A program made the translations under genes and the position numbers. The notes under the pieces were generated by a model. That model did not search any database. It was given only the letters and a program-made list of their open reading frames with translations, and had not been told where the DNA came from. From Candidatus Bipolaricaulota bacterium (lineage in GTDB: Bacteria > Bipolaricaulota > Bipolaricaulia > Bipolaricaulales > Bipolaricaulaceae), in assembly GCA_014360945.1 (NCBI GenBank), contig JACIWM010000002.1, positions 1 through 37,655 of the forward strand: 37,655 bases of DNA, given 5' to 3'. Positions 16,736 through 25,386 of the stretch are shown here, piece by piece (the stretch's first letter is position 1; each line of letters starts with the position of its first letter).

Positions 16736-17844
16736 GCCCACCCCTCCGGGATCACCACGGCTACCCGCGAAACGCGGGCCGACCGGGCCACGCCCAGGAT
16801 GAGCCCCACCAAGGCCATGCTCACGAGAATCGAGGTTCCGCCGTAACTCAGGAAGGGGAGGGTGAGGCCGGTGACCGGGACCACCCCCACCACCACCCCG
16901 AGGTTGAGCACGGTTTGGAACGCCAAAAGGAAGGAAGCTCCCAAAGCGTAGAGGGCACCGAGCTTATCCGGGGCCTGACGGGCCGTACGCCATCCCAAAA
17001 CCACCAGGGCCACATAAAGGCCAAGAAGCGCGGCAACGCCCAGAAAGCCGATCTCCTCGGCCACTACAGCGAAGACAAAGTCGTTGTGGGCGGAGGGAAG
17101 GTAAAACAGTTTTATTCGGGAACCGCCAAGGCCGCGGCCGAAAGGCCCGCCGGAGCCGATGGCCAAAAGAGCCTGATAAAGCTGGTAGCCTACGGTGTTT
17201 CGGTAGGCTTCGGGATTGAGGAAGGCCAGGAACCTCTCCAGCCGATAGCGAGCGGAAAAAAGGAGGGCTGTGCCCAAAGGCGCGGCCAAAAGGCCGCAAA
17301 GGAGGAGTTGGGCGGTGGGGACGCCTCCCACCCAGAGAAGAAAAAAGGTGAGGGTGGCGTACATGAGGAACATGCCGAAGTCGGGCTGGAGGAGGAGCAC
17401 GCTGCCAAAGAGACCAAGGACCAAGAGGTGGGGAAGGAGGCCCTGGCGTGGATTCTCCACGGCCCGATTGCGGCGAACGAGGGAGCCGGATAAATACAAA
17501 AGGAGCGCGATTTTCCCGAGCTCCGAGGGCTGAAGGCTCAAAGGTCCGGCCTCCAACCACCGGCCGCCCCGGCTCAATGGAGGAACGAGAGTGAGAAGGG
17601 TGAGGAGGAATGAGCCGAGGAGGAGGATGTCGTCCACGGCGGCCCAGTGGTGGTAATCCACGCGCCAAAAGGTGAGGAGGGCAAGGAGGCCGAGGCCCAC
17701 GGCCAATGCCTGGCGGCGCAGCATGGCCCAGGGGTCCCCATAGATCCGGGCCGAGATGGGAAAGGACGCTGTTCCCACGAAAACCAGCCCCGCCAGGACT
17801 AAGAAGGCCGCCACCACCAAGACCTTTCCCTCCAGGCCGAGCAT
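16732..17844 (-). CDS. ftsW: SEDS-family peptidoglycan glycosyltransferase FtsW
   Basis: 370 residues from ATG 17844, with about ten predicted membrane helices. SEDS proteins polymerise lipid II glycans, FtsW at the septum. The motif LSLQPSELGKIALLLYL and the extracellular-loop motif SAHNDFVFAVVAEEIG are diagnostic. Position in a division cluster next to murG favours FtsW over RodA. A GTG at 17877 would add 11 residues. Upstream there is a 97-bp gap after murD, the only sizeable break in the minus-strand run. A weak TTGTGC-16 bp-GACACT pair seven bases before the ATG could be an internal promoter. Confidence 0.93.
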   Translation of the reverse strand: MLGLEGKVLVVAAFLVLAGLVFVGTASFPISARIYGDPWAMLRRQALAVGLGLLALLTFWRVDYHHWAAVDDILLLGSFLLTLLTLVPPLSRGGRWLEAGPLSLQPSELGKIALLLYLSGSLVRRNRAVENPRQGLLPHLLVLGLFGSVLLLQPDFGMFLMYATLTFFLLWVGGVPTAQLLLCGLLAAPLGTALLFSARYRLERFLAFLNPEAYRNTVGYQLYQALLAIGSGGPFGRGLGGSRIKLFYLPSAHNDFVFAVVAEEIGFLGVAALLGLYVALVVLGWRTARQAPDKLGALYALGASFLLAFQTVLNLGVVVGVVPVTGLTLPFLSYGGTSILVSMALVGLILGVARSARVSRVAVVIPEGWA

Positions 17845-17941
17845 CAAGGGGAGTGTCGTCCCACAATGCCCACGCACAAAGGAAAAGGATGGCCGCGGGG
17901 TTGGTCGTCAGTACTTTTGCACGGTGCGGAACGTCCGGAAT

Positions 17942-19219
17942 CTACGGGACAGCCGGGGTCTCTTTTTGGAGGCGGCGGAAGGCCTCCTTGAACGCTTCGC
18001 CCCGATGGGCGTAATCCCGGAATTGATCGAAGCTGGCGCAGGCCGGGGAAAGAAGGACCGTGTCGCCCGGATGGGCCAGCCGAAAAGCTCGGCGCAGGGC
18101 ATCAAGGGGATCGCCCGCAAGCTGGAAGGGAATGCCCCAGGTCCTGAGAAGCTCAGAGAAGAATTCCTGGGATTCGCCAATGAGGACGCAAGCCCGGACC
18201 TTTTCCCGAAGGGGAATCTCCAAAGCCTCGTAACCGCCGCGCTTGTGGCGTCCGCCCAGGATCAAAACCACCGGTCCTGGCACGGCCCGGAGGGCGGCAC
18301 ACGTGGCATGGGCGTTGGTTCCCTTGGAATCGTTGACGAAGGAAATCCCCCCGATTTGGCCCACCCACTCCAGCCGATGGGGACCATGAAGGATGGGCGA
18401 GAGGCTCTCGAAGGACGGCGGTTCTCGGCCGGGGAAGACGGTGGCCGTCGCGGCCCACGCCGCTTTCAAATTGAACACAAGGTGCGTAGGAAGCCCTTTT
18501 TCCCAGCCCGCAGGAAGTTTCACCTCTTCGATCACCATGGTCTTGGCTCGTGGGGAAAGAAACCCCAAGATTTCTCGGCCCAATACCGCAAGGTCTTCAT
18601 CCGTTTGACGCCGGAAAATCTTGGCTTTAGCGGCAAAATATTCGGCTAAGCTTCGGTGATAATCGAGGTGGTCGGGCGCGAAATTGAGCCAGACCGCCAC
18701 GTTTGGTCGAAATTCGTGAGTCCAAAGGAGCTGGAAGGAACTCACCTCCAGGACCCAGGGCCGGCCTTCCACTTCGTTTATGGTCTCGATGGCCGGATGA
18801 CCAATGTTCCCTGCCACCACCGGTTCCAGCTCCCAGTGGCGGAGGATGGCACCGATGAGCTCGGTGGTTGTGGACTTCCCGTTAGTGCCAGTGACAGCGA
18901 AGATCAAGCTGGGTTTGGCCAGCCGAAACGCGAGTTCTATTTCTGACCAAATAGGGATTCCCCGCCGCACCGCCTCCCGCAGGACGGGAACGGTGGGCGG
19001 GACTCCGGGACTGGGCACGATTAACTCTGCTTCCAAAACTTTTGGGGAATGACCTCCCTCCTCGAAAGTCACGCCGTGCCGTTCCAAAAACTCCCGCTCC
19101 TCTGGGGAAAGGGACCGAGCTTCGGAAAGAAAAAGCCCGACTTTTTGCGCGAGAACCTCCACCAATGCCCGGCCGGTGCGACCCAGACCCAGAACGGCGA
19201 TCTTCCCAGGAAGGATCAT
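17942..19219 (-). CDS. murD: UDP-N-acetylmuramoyl-L-alanine--D-glutamate ligase
   Basis: 425 residues. It adds D-Glu to UDP-MurNAc-L-Ala. The nucleotide-binding start IAVLGLGRTGRALVEVL, the Mur-ligase P-loop GTNGKSTTTE (111-120), FAPDHLDYH and SKGTNAHATCAAL are all present. Length matches the family. The ATG at 19219 overlaps the stop of the formiminotransferase gene (ATGA). A 97-bp non-coding gap separates its 3' end from ftsW. Confidence 0.96.
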   Translation of the reverse strand: MILPGKIAVLGLGRTGRALVEVLAQKVGLFLSEARSLSPEEREFLERHGVTFEEGGHSPKVLEAELIVPSPGVPPTVPVLREAVRRGIPIWSEIELAFRLAKPSLIFAVTGTNGKSTTTELIGAILRHWELEPVVAGNIGHPAIETINEVEGRPWVLEVSSFQLLWTHEFRPNVAVWLNFAPDHLDYHRSLAEYFAAKAKIFRRQTDEDLAVLGREILGFLSPRAKTMVIEEVKLPAGWEKGLPTHLVFNLKAAWAATATVFPGREPPSFESLSPILHGPHRLEWVGQIGGISFVNDSKGTNAHATCAALRAVPGPVVLILGGRHKRGGYEALEIPLREKVRACVLIGESQEFFSELLRTWGIPFQLAGDPLDALRRAFRLAHPGDTVLLSPACASFDQFRDYAHRGEAFKEAFRRLQKETPAVP

Positions 19220-20130
19220 TCCCCCCGCAGGGCTTCTTCAATTCGGCGCTCGAGAACCTGACCTAGCGAGAATTTCTCCAGTTGCAGGTAGTACTCAGCG
19301 ACCTGGACCAACGCCTCCTCGGGAATTAGGCCGACGATCTCCGTTCCCACCACGGGGACCCCGAACCTTTGGGCCTCTCGGCGCACAAGCTCCAAGACCC
19401 GGGGAAGCGGGGTCTTTCGAAAATTCGTGAGGTTCATGGAGACCTGGACGATACCCCGCTCCCGCAGCTCCATGCCGAGGGCCTTCACGTAGCGAAGGCC
19501 GCCGGAGGAGAAGCGTACGGCCTTGGCAATTTCCTTAGCCACGCGGAGATCGGAGGTGCCGAGGTTCACGTTGAAGGCGATGAGAAACTCCCGGGCACCC
19601 ACGGCGGTAACCCCCGCGGTAGGATGCACAACGGGATCACCGAAATCCGGGTGCCAGTTAGGGTCTTTGATCTTCTCAAAAAAGCCCTCGAACTCGCCTT
19701 TGCGGATCTCGGAAAGGTCCTGCCGTTCGGGCCTGGTCGCGGACTCGGCATAAAGGTAAACGGGGACACGGAATTTTTTCCAGATTTCCTTTCCCACTTT
19801 GTGGGCCAGGGCCACACAGTCCTGCATCTTCACGCCGCGCACGGGCACGAACGGCACCACGTCCACGGCGCCCATGCGGGGATGCTCTCCGCGATGAACC
19901 CGGAGATCGATGCGGGGAAGGGCGGCGGCAAAAAGTTCCAAGACCGCCGTGGCCACCCCTTCCGGCGTCCCCACAAAAGTGAAAACACTGCGGTTGTGAT
20001 CGGGATCGGATTGCACATCGAGGAGCCGTACCTCGGAAACGTTGCGAATGGCTTGGGCCATGGCCTCAATGGCCGCCTTGTCTCGGCCTTCGGAGACGTT
20101 AGGTACGCACTCAACGAGTTTCTCCCACAT
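19216..20130 (-). CDS. Glutamate formimidoyltransferase (stand-alone)
   Basis: 304 residues from ATG 20130. It transfers a formimino group between formiminoglutamate and tetrahydrofolate, in histidine breakdown or folate one-carbon supply. The N terminus WEKLVECVPNVSEG is diagnostic, and catalytic His83 lies in GEHPRMGAVD. Only the transferase part of mammalian FTCD is present; the cyclodeaminase is absent from the window. The GTG one codon upstream (20133) is an alternative start. The gene overlaps fabZ by 20 bp and murD by 4 bp, so it is firmly inside the cell-envelope run although its role is unrelated. Confidence 0.9.
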   Translation of the reverse strand: MWEKLVECVPNVSEGRDKAAIEAMAQAIRNVSEVRLLDVQSDPDHNRSVFTFVGTPEGVATAVLELFAAALPRIDLRVHRGEHPRMGAVDVVPFVPVRGVKMQDCVALAHKVGKEIWKKFRVPVYLYAESATRPERQDLSEIRKGEFEGFFEKIKDPNWHPDFGDPVVHPTAGVTAVGAREFLIAFNVNLGTSDLRVAKEIAKAVRFSSGGLRYVKALGMELRERGIVQVSMNLTNFRKTPLPRVLELVRREAQRFGVPVVGTEIVGLIPEEALVQVAEYYLQLEKFSLGQVLERRIEEALRGE

Positions 20131-20539
20131 CACGCACCACCAGGGTTATTAAGGCTTCGGCGGCGAGATCGCCGTCCACCTCCGCCTGGACCTGAGCCTG
20201 AAGGACAGGCCCGCGGCGCCGGAGGGCTTTGGCCCGGAAGGTGAGGCGGTCGCCCGGGACCACCGGCCGGCGGAACCGGGCCCGCTCCACCTCCGCCAAA
20301 ACCGCGAGCTTTCCCGCGCCCAAAAGGAGCCCGGCCGCCTGGGCCATGCCCTCCAGAATCATCGTCCCCGGCATGACCGAGGGAAAAGGCCGCCGAAAAT
20401 GCCCCTGAAAATAGGGCTCGTTTATAGTCACGCACTTCTGGGCCACCACCTCCTCCTCGGTGCGGGAAAGAACCCGGTCCAAAAGGAGGTAGGGGTAGCC
20501 CAGGGGCAGCGCCCGTTTGAGCTCCTCGACATCCATCAT
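20111..20539 (-). CDS. fabZ: 3-hydroxyacyl-ACP dehydratase FabZ
   Basis: 142 residues from ATG 20539. This hot-dog fold enzyme dehydrates 3-hydroxyacyl-ACP in fatty-acid elongation. The active-site motif GHFRRPFPSVMPGTMILEGM holds His47 and Glu63, matching the family pattern. The ATGATG start overlaps the stop of the OmpH-like gene, so the genes are coupled. An upstream in-frame ATG at 20560 would extend it into that gene and is less likely. In many diderms fabZ sits with bamA, ompH and lpxD/lpxA, but here no lpx gene follows. Confidence 0.9.
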   Translation of the reverse strand: MMDVEELKRALPLGYPYLLLDRVLSRTEEEVVAQKCVTINEPYFQGHFRRPFPSVMPGTMILEGMAQAAGLLLGAGKLAVLAEVERARFRRPVVPGDRLTFRAKALRRRGPVLQAQVQAEVDGDLAAEALITLVVRDVGETR

Positions 20540-21354
20540 CTCGTGGGGAACAGGTTCCAAAGGCGTTTCTCCACCTCTCCAGTGAGATCGGTGATGGTCC
20601 CGGCCCGGTAGTACATGACCACGTCCTTCGTGCGCAAAACGAGGTCATAGCCCTGCTCTTGGGCCACTTGCTGGGTGATCTCCAGGATTTTTGCCGCCGC
20701 CACCTGGGTGAGGAGCTGGTCCACCTGTTGGAAGGCGGTCTGCAGCTGCTGGACCTGGCTCAGGAACGCGGTGTAGTCGAGGATCACCACTTGGGCCTGC
20801 TCGACAAGGCTTTCCACCTGATCCGCCAGGGGCTTGGCCTGATCCCGCAAATTCTGCAAATCCGCGCGGAGGTTGGCGAACCCCGGGGAGGCGATCATCT
20901 TCTCCAGCATGGACATGTTCACCTGGACCTGGGCCTGGAGGTACTCCGCTTGGAGCTTGGCGTACTGCTGTTGGTAGGCGTCAGCGTTGATCTGGCCTTG
21001 GGAGTACTTCTCTTGCAAATCCCGGATGGCCTGGCTTTTGGCCTGAAGGGCGTTGCGTTCTGCGGCCACCTGGGGAAGGAACACCCGGGTGAACAAGGTT
21101 TCGGCATCCACCACTCCAATGCGGAAAGAGGCCCCGCCGCCGGCGGGAAGTGCTGCGACCTTTCCCTCTACGTCTCCGACGCGGGTCTGCAATGCGGTCA
21201 CCTGGGCCTGCAATGCCCCCAAATCCTTGGCCAAACCCGCGGTGTCCGCACTTTTCGGGCCGAGGACCACGCTTCCCACCACGCCCCCGACGAGTCCCAA
21301 GACCACCGCGCCGACAACACCGATAACGATCCAAACCGCAAGTTTTCCGCTCAT
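20536..21354 (-). CDS. OmpH/Skp-like periplasmic chaperone, membrane-anchored
   Basis: 272 residues. An N-terminal hydrophobic, glycine-rich segment (about 7-31) has no clear cleavage site, so it looks like a membrane anchor. A short coiled coil follows (about 41-66). Then comes an OmpH-type domain beginning RIGVVDAETLFTRV and a long Gln-rich helical region (about 95-240) ending in a short beta-strand segment. Skp holds unfolded outer-membrane proteins for the Bam machine. E. coli Skp is about 160 residues, soluble and trimeric, so this form is much longer. The start has a near-perfect Shine-Dalgarno (AAGGAGGAGAA) that overlaps the bamA stop. Confidence 0.8.
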   Translation of the reverse strand: MSGKLAVWIVIGVVGAVVLGLVGGVVGSVVLGPKSADTAGLAKDLGALQAQVTALQTRVGDVEGKVAALPAGGGASFRIGVVDAETLFTRVFLPQVAAERNALQAKSQAIRDLQEKYSQGQINADAYQQQYAKLQAEYLQAQVQVNMSMLEKMIASPGFANLRADLQNLRDQAKPLADQVESLVEQAQVVILDYTAFLSQVQQLQTAFQQVDQLLTQVAAAKILEITQQVAQEQGYDLVLRTKDVVMYYRAGTITDLTGEVEKRLWNLFPTR

Positions 21355-21363
21355 TTCTCCTCC

Positions 21364-23481
21364 TTAGAACATCGGGCTCATTCCAAACTCAAAGGCCGGG
21401 ACCCACGTGGGCTCCCGGTCGTTTGGCCACGATGCGGAAAGGCGGACAAACATCCCGCCCAAATTGACGGCCACCTCCAGCCCCGGTGCGATCTTGATGG
21501 TTTTGGTGCGCAGATCGACCCCAACATCCAAGAACGGGGCGAACCAAGCTCCCTGTGCAAGTTCAATGCGAAACTCCGCGTTAAGGAGGGCCAGACGATC
21601 GGTGCTTACCTTTTTTGCGCCCCGTACGGAATCCACACCGCCCAAGCTGAACTGGTAATCCGCGGGCAAGTCCCAGCCCACTTGGGCTAAAGCGCGCACC
21701 GCCAGGGCGCAGCGGTAGTCCCCAAGATCTGCGGGCCAAAAGCGGCTCACCTCAAGACGAGTGGAGACATACTCCACGCCCGGGGCGAACGTGCCGGCTT
21801 TGTCAAGGGAGATTTGGCTGCGTTGGCCATGGCGGGGGAAGAAAGGACTGTCCCGATCATCCCACAAAAGCCCCACCGAGAGGACATTGCGGGGAGGAAG
21901 GGGCTCATCCGGAAGCTTCACGGGCGATTCATGGGTGAAGCTCAGGGTCAGGTTCAGGTAGTCTCCGATAGGATAGGCCACGCGGCCGCTTCCGCCCAAG
22001 GTGAGCCGCTTCCCTTCCTCCTTGCGGTAAAGTTCTAACTGCACCTGGGTGAAAACCGGGAAGGAGCGCCCAGTGTAGCTCAAATTCCAGGTGGCTTCAG
22101 TGCTTCCTGCAATCCCGCGGGAGTAGGTCAGGGAAAGGTCCTGGGCGGTGCCAAAGATGTTCTTTTGGGAGTAGGAAAGATTGCCCACGAGGCCTCCATC
22201 AGGGGAAAGGCCCAAAGATCCCTGGATGCTTCCAAGCTTCTCGAGTTCTTTCACTTCCACGGTGAGGACCACCTCATCATCGGCCCAGGTTGGGGTAAGA
22301 GTGACGTCGCTGAAGTACCCGAGGGCCATGAGGTTTTGGCGGGCCACGATGAGTCTAGCTTCGGTGAGGATTTGACCCGGCCGAAGGCCGAGGACTCTCA
22401 GGATCACCCAGTCCGCGGTGCGCGTGGCCCCCTTGATCTCGATCCGACCAAGCTTTCCTTCTCGTACACGTATGCGAAGAACCCCGTTTTCCACGCCCTC
22501 TCCCACGAAGTCCGCAAGCAAATACCCCTCCCGCCGGTAGTAATCGTAAAGCTCACCCAGGGCCTGAAGGACTTGGTAGTTTTGAACGAGGCCTTGGGGG
22601 AGCGGGCCGAGGAGGGCCTGAGCTTGTTCCGGGGAAAGCGCAGTGAGGCCGGAAAGAACGATCTCCTTAATCGGGGCGGGCTCAGATAGAACTTGGCGCT
22701 CGGTGAGTTCCCACACGAGCTTGACCCCGTCAGGGGCGACCTCCGGAACGACCTGTGCTTCCGAGAAAAACACGGAGCGGGAAAGCCGGGCTAGACTCTC
22801 TTGGATCTTGGAAATCCGGCCCACCTCGCCCAAGGGAACATCGATGAGCTTCAACGCCTCCTCTTCGGGCACGGTGACAAGACCGCGCACCTCGTGGGCT
22901 ACGACCGGAAGCTCCTCAAATCGAATCACCAGGGTCTCCCCGGGAACGACCTCCGTGACCTGTACGGTGCCCATGTCTTTCTTTTGGTACTCGTCGAGCA
23001 CGGCTTTGAGGGCCTCCTCCAGCTTTTTGGCGTTCAAGATTTTTCCGGGTTTTATGTCGTGCTCGGACAGGATCTCCCGGACCTTGCTTTCGTAAACGCG
23101 GGGAGGGCTGAGGATTTCGCGGACCCACACCTCGATCCAGGACCACAGAGTTTTTCCGCCGCGGGGCTCCGGAGGGACGCCTTCAATAACAATTTTTTGC
23201 ACCACCGGGTACTCCACCACCCGGTAACGAACCACCACTTTCCCGTCCTCCAAGGCCACCTCCGGGGTGACCTGGGCGAAGTAGCCCATGTCCTCGAGGG
23301 CTTTGGCTCCGGCGAGGACTTTCTCTCGATCCACAACCTCCCCGATCTTGAACGGAAGCTTGGCCAAAATCTCCGCCGTGGACACGTACTCGTTTCCGAC
23401 GATCTCCACCCGCTCGACGGGAAAGGTCTGAGTCCAAGCCAGAACACCAAAAAGCACAGCGAAGAAGAAGCCTTTTCTCAC
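21364..23481 (-). CDS. bamA: Outer membrane protein assembly factor BamA
   Basis: 705 residues from GTG 23481. A signal peptide (RKGFFFAVLFGVLAWTQ) is followed by several POTRA domains; clear ones start at FPVERVEIVGN, VVQKIVIEG, IKEIVLSGL and GRIEIKGAT. The 16-strand Omp85 barrel begins at about 425. The barrel carries a VRGA version of the conserved VRGY/F loop and ends in MF, a C-terminal aromatic as expected for outer-membrane insertion. It is the core insertase for beta-barrel proteins. A TTG at 23487 is possible, but AGGAGGG is well spaced for the GTG, which also overlaps the comM stop (GTGA). Confidence 0.93.
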   Translation of the reverse strand: MRKGFFFAVLFGVLAWTQTFPVERVEIVGNEYVSTAEILAKLPFKIGEVVDREKVLAGAKALEDMGYFAQVTPEVALEDGKVVVRYRVVEYPVVQKIVIEGVPPEPRGGKTLWSWIEVWVREILSPPRVYESKVREILSEHDIKPGKILNAKKLEEALKAVLDEYQKKDMGTVQVTEVVPGETLVIRFEELPVVAHEVRGLVTVPEEEALKLIDVPLGEVGRISKIQESLARLSRSVFFSEAQVVPEVAPDGVKLVWELTERQVLSEPAPIKEIVLSGLTALSPEQAQALLGPLPQGLVQNYQVLQALGELYDYYRREGYLLADFVGEGVENGVLRIRVREGKLGRIEIKGATRTADWVILRVLGLRPGQILTEARLIVARQNLMALGYFSDVTLTPTWADDEVVLTVEVKELEKLGSIQGSLGLSPDGGLVGNLSYSQKNIFGTAQDLSLTYSRGIAGSTEATWNLSYTGRSFPVFTQVQLELYRKEEGKRLTLGGSGRVAYPIGDYLNLTLSFTHESPVKLPDEPLPPRNVLSVGLLWDDRDSPFFPRHGQRSQISLDKAGTFAPGVEYVSTRLEVSRFWPADLGDYRCALAVRALAQVGWDLPADYQFSLGGVDSVRGAKKVSTDRLALLNAEFRIELAQGAWFAPFLDVGVDLRTKTIKIAPGLEVAVNLGGMFVRLSASWPNDREPTWVPAFEFGMSPMF

Positions 23482-25001
23482 GACCAACCCTCCTCTGGAA
23501 ATGCCCGATACTGTAAGGCTTCGGCCACGTGTTCGGCCTCGATGGTATCGGAGCCGGCCAAATCCGCAATGGTCCGAGCCACCTTCAGGGTGCGCACATA
23601 ACCACGGCCGGTGAGGGCGAGATGCTCAATGGCTCGGGCCAGAAGGCTCTTGGCCTCCGGGGTGAGCACACAATATTTCTTCACTTCCCGCGGCCCCATC
23701 TCCGCGTTAGTGTGCATTTTTCCGGAGAACCTGCGGGCCTGAATTTCTCGGGCTTCCGTGACCCTTTTTCGCACCGCCTCCGAGGGCTCGCCCCCGCCCT
23801 CGCCTAAAAGCTCTTCCTTGGTGAGGCGGGGCACATGCACGAAAAGGTCGATACGGTCCAGGAAAGGTCCAGAAAGTTTTTTCCGGTACTGCACGATCTC
23901 ATGGGGGCGGCACCGACACGGCTTAAGGGGGTCCCCAAAATGTCCGCACGGACAAGGGTTCATGGCTCCCACCAGCATGAACGAAGCGGGGAAAGTCACG
24001 CTCACCCCGGCCCGCACCACCGTGATCCTCCGGTCCTCCAGGGGCTGACGCAGGGTCTCCAAAACTTTGCGGTCGAACTCGGGAAGCTCATCAAGGAAGA
24101 GAACGCCGTGATGGGCAAGACTGATTTCACCGGGAACGGGGATTCCGTGTCCTCCGCCCACCATGCCCACGTAGGAGATGGTGTGGTGGGGAGCGCGGAA
24201 CGGCCGCCAGCGCAAAAGGGGGCGATCAGGAGAGAGGAGCCCGGCCACGGAATGGATGCGGCTCACCTCTAATGCCTCCTCAAAGGAAAGGGGCGGAAGG
24301 ATTCCGGGAAGGCAGCGAGCAAGCAGGGACTTTCCTGCGCCGGGCGGGCCGATCATGAGGAGGTGGTGGCCGCCAGCCGCCGCGATCTCCAGAGCTCTTC
24401 GAGCGTGTTCCTGCCCCTTCACCAAGGAAAGATCGATCCAATCCGGCGGCGGGGCCTCGGGAATGACCCGGGGCGCAGGAGGGATGTCCTTCTCCCCGCG
24501 CAGGAAGGCCACGGCTTCCCCCAAATCGGCCACGGGAAAAACTTGGATTCCTTCTACCAAGGCCGCCTCGGAAGCCGAATCCCGGGCCACCACCATCTTT
24601 GCTATCCCTGCCTCTTTGGCAGCCAGGGCCACGGCCAAAACACCCCGCACCGGGCGGACACCCCCGTCTAAGGAAAGCTCGCCCAAAAACACCGTTTCCT
24701 CCGTGCGGGCCCTGGGGATTTGCCCGGTGGCAAGAAGGAGAGCCACAGCCAGAGCTAGATCGAATCCTGCTCCTTCCTTGCGCAGATCCGCGGGGGCGAG
24801 GTTGGCGGTGATGCGAAGCTGCGGAAACTCCAGGCCTAAATTGCGGATGGCGGCGCGCACCCGATCCCGCGCCTCCGAAACTTCTTTCTCCGCAAGGCCC
24901 ACGATGGTGAACCCCGGAAGGCCCGGCCCCACGTCACACTGGACCTCCACCAGTTTTGCTTCCACCCCGTAGGGCGTTCCGCTAAGAACTTGAGCGAACA
25001 T
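23478..25001 (-). CDS. comM: YifB/ComM-family AAA+ ATPase (Mg-chelatase-like)
   Basis: 507 residues. An N-terminal Lon-protease-like S5 fold (about 1-165, starting VLSGTPYGVEAKLVEVQCD) is followed by an AAA+ ATPase. Walker A GPPGAGKS is at 218-225 and Walker B is GVLFLDELPEF. The Cys-rich segment NPCPCGHFGDPLKPCRCRPHE is characteristic of YifB/ComM. ComM is a hexameric helicase that promotes branch migration during natural transformation; in bacteria lacking competence genes the role is unclear. It overlaps yraN by 20 bp upstream and bamA by 4 bp downstream. Confidence 0.94.
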   Translation of the reverse strand: MFAQVLSGTPYGVEAKLVEVQCDVGPGLPGFTIVGLAEKEVSEARDRVRAAIRNLGLEFPQLRITANLAPADLRKEGAGFDLALAVALLLATGQIPRARTEETVFLGELSLDGGVRPVRGVLAVALAAKEAGIAKMVVARDSASEAALVEGIQVFPVADLGEAVAFLRGEKDIPPAPRVIPEAPPPDWIDLSLVKGQEHARRALEIAAAGGHHLLMIGPPGAGKSLLARCLPGILPPLSFEEALEVSRIHSVAGLLSPDRPLLRWRPFRAPHHTISYVGMVGGGHGIPVPGEISLAHHGVLFLDELPEFDRKVLETLRQPLEDRRITVVRAGVSVTFPASFMLVGAMNPCPCGHFGDPLKPCRCRPHEIVQYRKKLSGPFLDRIDLFVHVPRLTKEELLGEGGGEPSEAVRKRVTEAREIQARRFSGKMHTNAEMGPREVKKYCVLTPEAKSLLARAIEHLALTGRGYVRTLKVARTIADLAGSDTIEAEHVAEALQYRAFPEEGWS

Positions 25002-25338
25002 CTTCTTCGGAAAAGGCGCCGCGGATGTGCTGGATCCCCTGGGGCGTCACGGCCACCACATCGAACCGCACGGGAACCCAGGGTTTCCCTTGGAGATAGG
25101 CCTGAGCCGCGTGCCAAAGGTGCTGTCGTTTTGAAAGGTCCACGGCTTCCTCCGGCCGCATGAACGTCGGGTCCGCCCGGCTTTTCACCTCCACGAACAC
25201 CAAGGTCTCCCCGTCTTTAGCGATGATATCCACCTCGCCGCCGCGCCAGCGCCAGTTGCGCGCAACAATGCGCATCCCTTGGGCTCGGAGATGCTTCACC
25301 GCCAACTCCTCCGCGGCTTTCCCCTCCACAACCCCCAT
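24982..25338 (-). CDS. yraN: UPF0102/YraN family nuclease-like protein
   Basis: 118 residues from ATG 25338. UPF0102 proteins have a Holliday-junction-resolvase-like PD-(D/E)xK fold. The conserved residues are visible in GGEVDIIAKDGETLVFVEVK (E35, D37, E50, K52). The cellular role is not established. It is commonly found next to comM, as here. A much longer in-frame extension to 26016 overlaps the amidohydrolase gene and is rejected. A GTG at 25329 is an alternative start, because a TGTAAT sits directly upstream of the ATG. First gene of the 14.8-kb minus-strand run. Confidence 0.88.
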   Translation of the reverse strand: MGVVEGKAAEELAVKHLRAQGMRIVARNWRWRGGEVDIIAKDGETLVFVEVKSRADPTFMRPEEAVDLSKRQHLWHAAQAYLQGKPWVPVRFDVVAVTPQGIQHIRGAFSEEDVRSSS

Positions 25339-25347
25339 ATTACAAAA

Positions 25348-25378
25348 TTGGCCGAAAGGCGGGCTTTGCCCGTATACT
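25348..25378 (+). promoter_or_regulatory. Promoter of the amidohydrolase gene
   Basis: TATACT (25373-25378) lies eight bases before the ATG at 25387, predicting a transcript start about two bases before the start codon. The only -35 candidate, TTGGCC (25348-25353), is at a long 19-bp spacing. The spacer contains the inverted repeat CGGGC-TTT-GCCCG (25360-25372). Confidence 0.4.
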
Positions 25379-25386
25379 GAAAGGTC

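Noticed and set aside
14861-17493. Long plus-strand frames opposite murC, murG and ftsW
   Set aside because: Pro/Arg/Gly-rich shadows of conserved genes, with no start context or domains.
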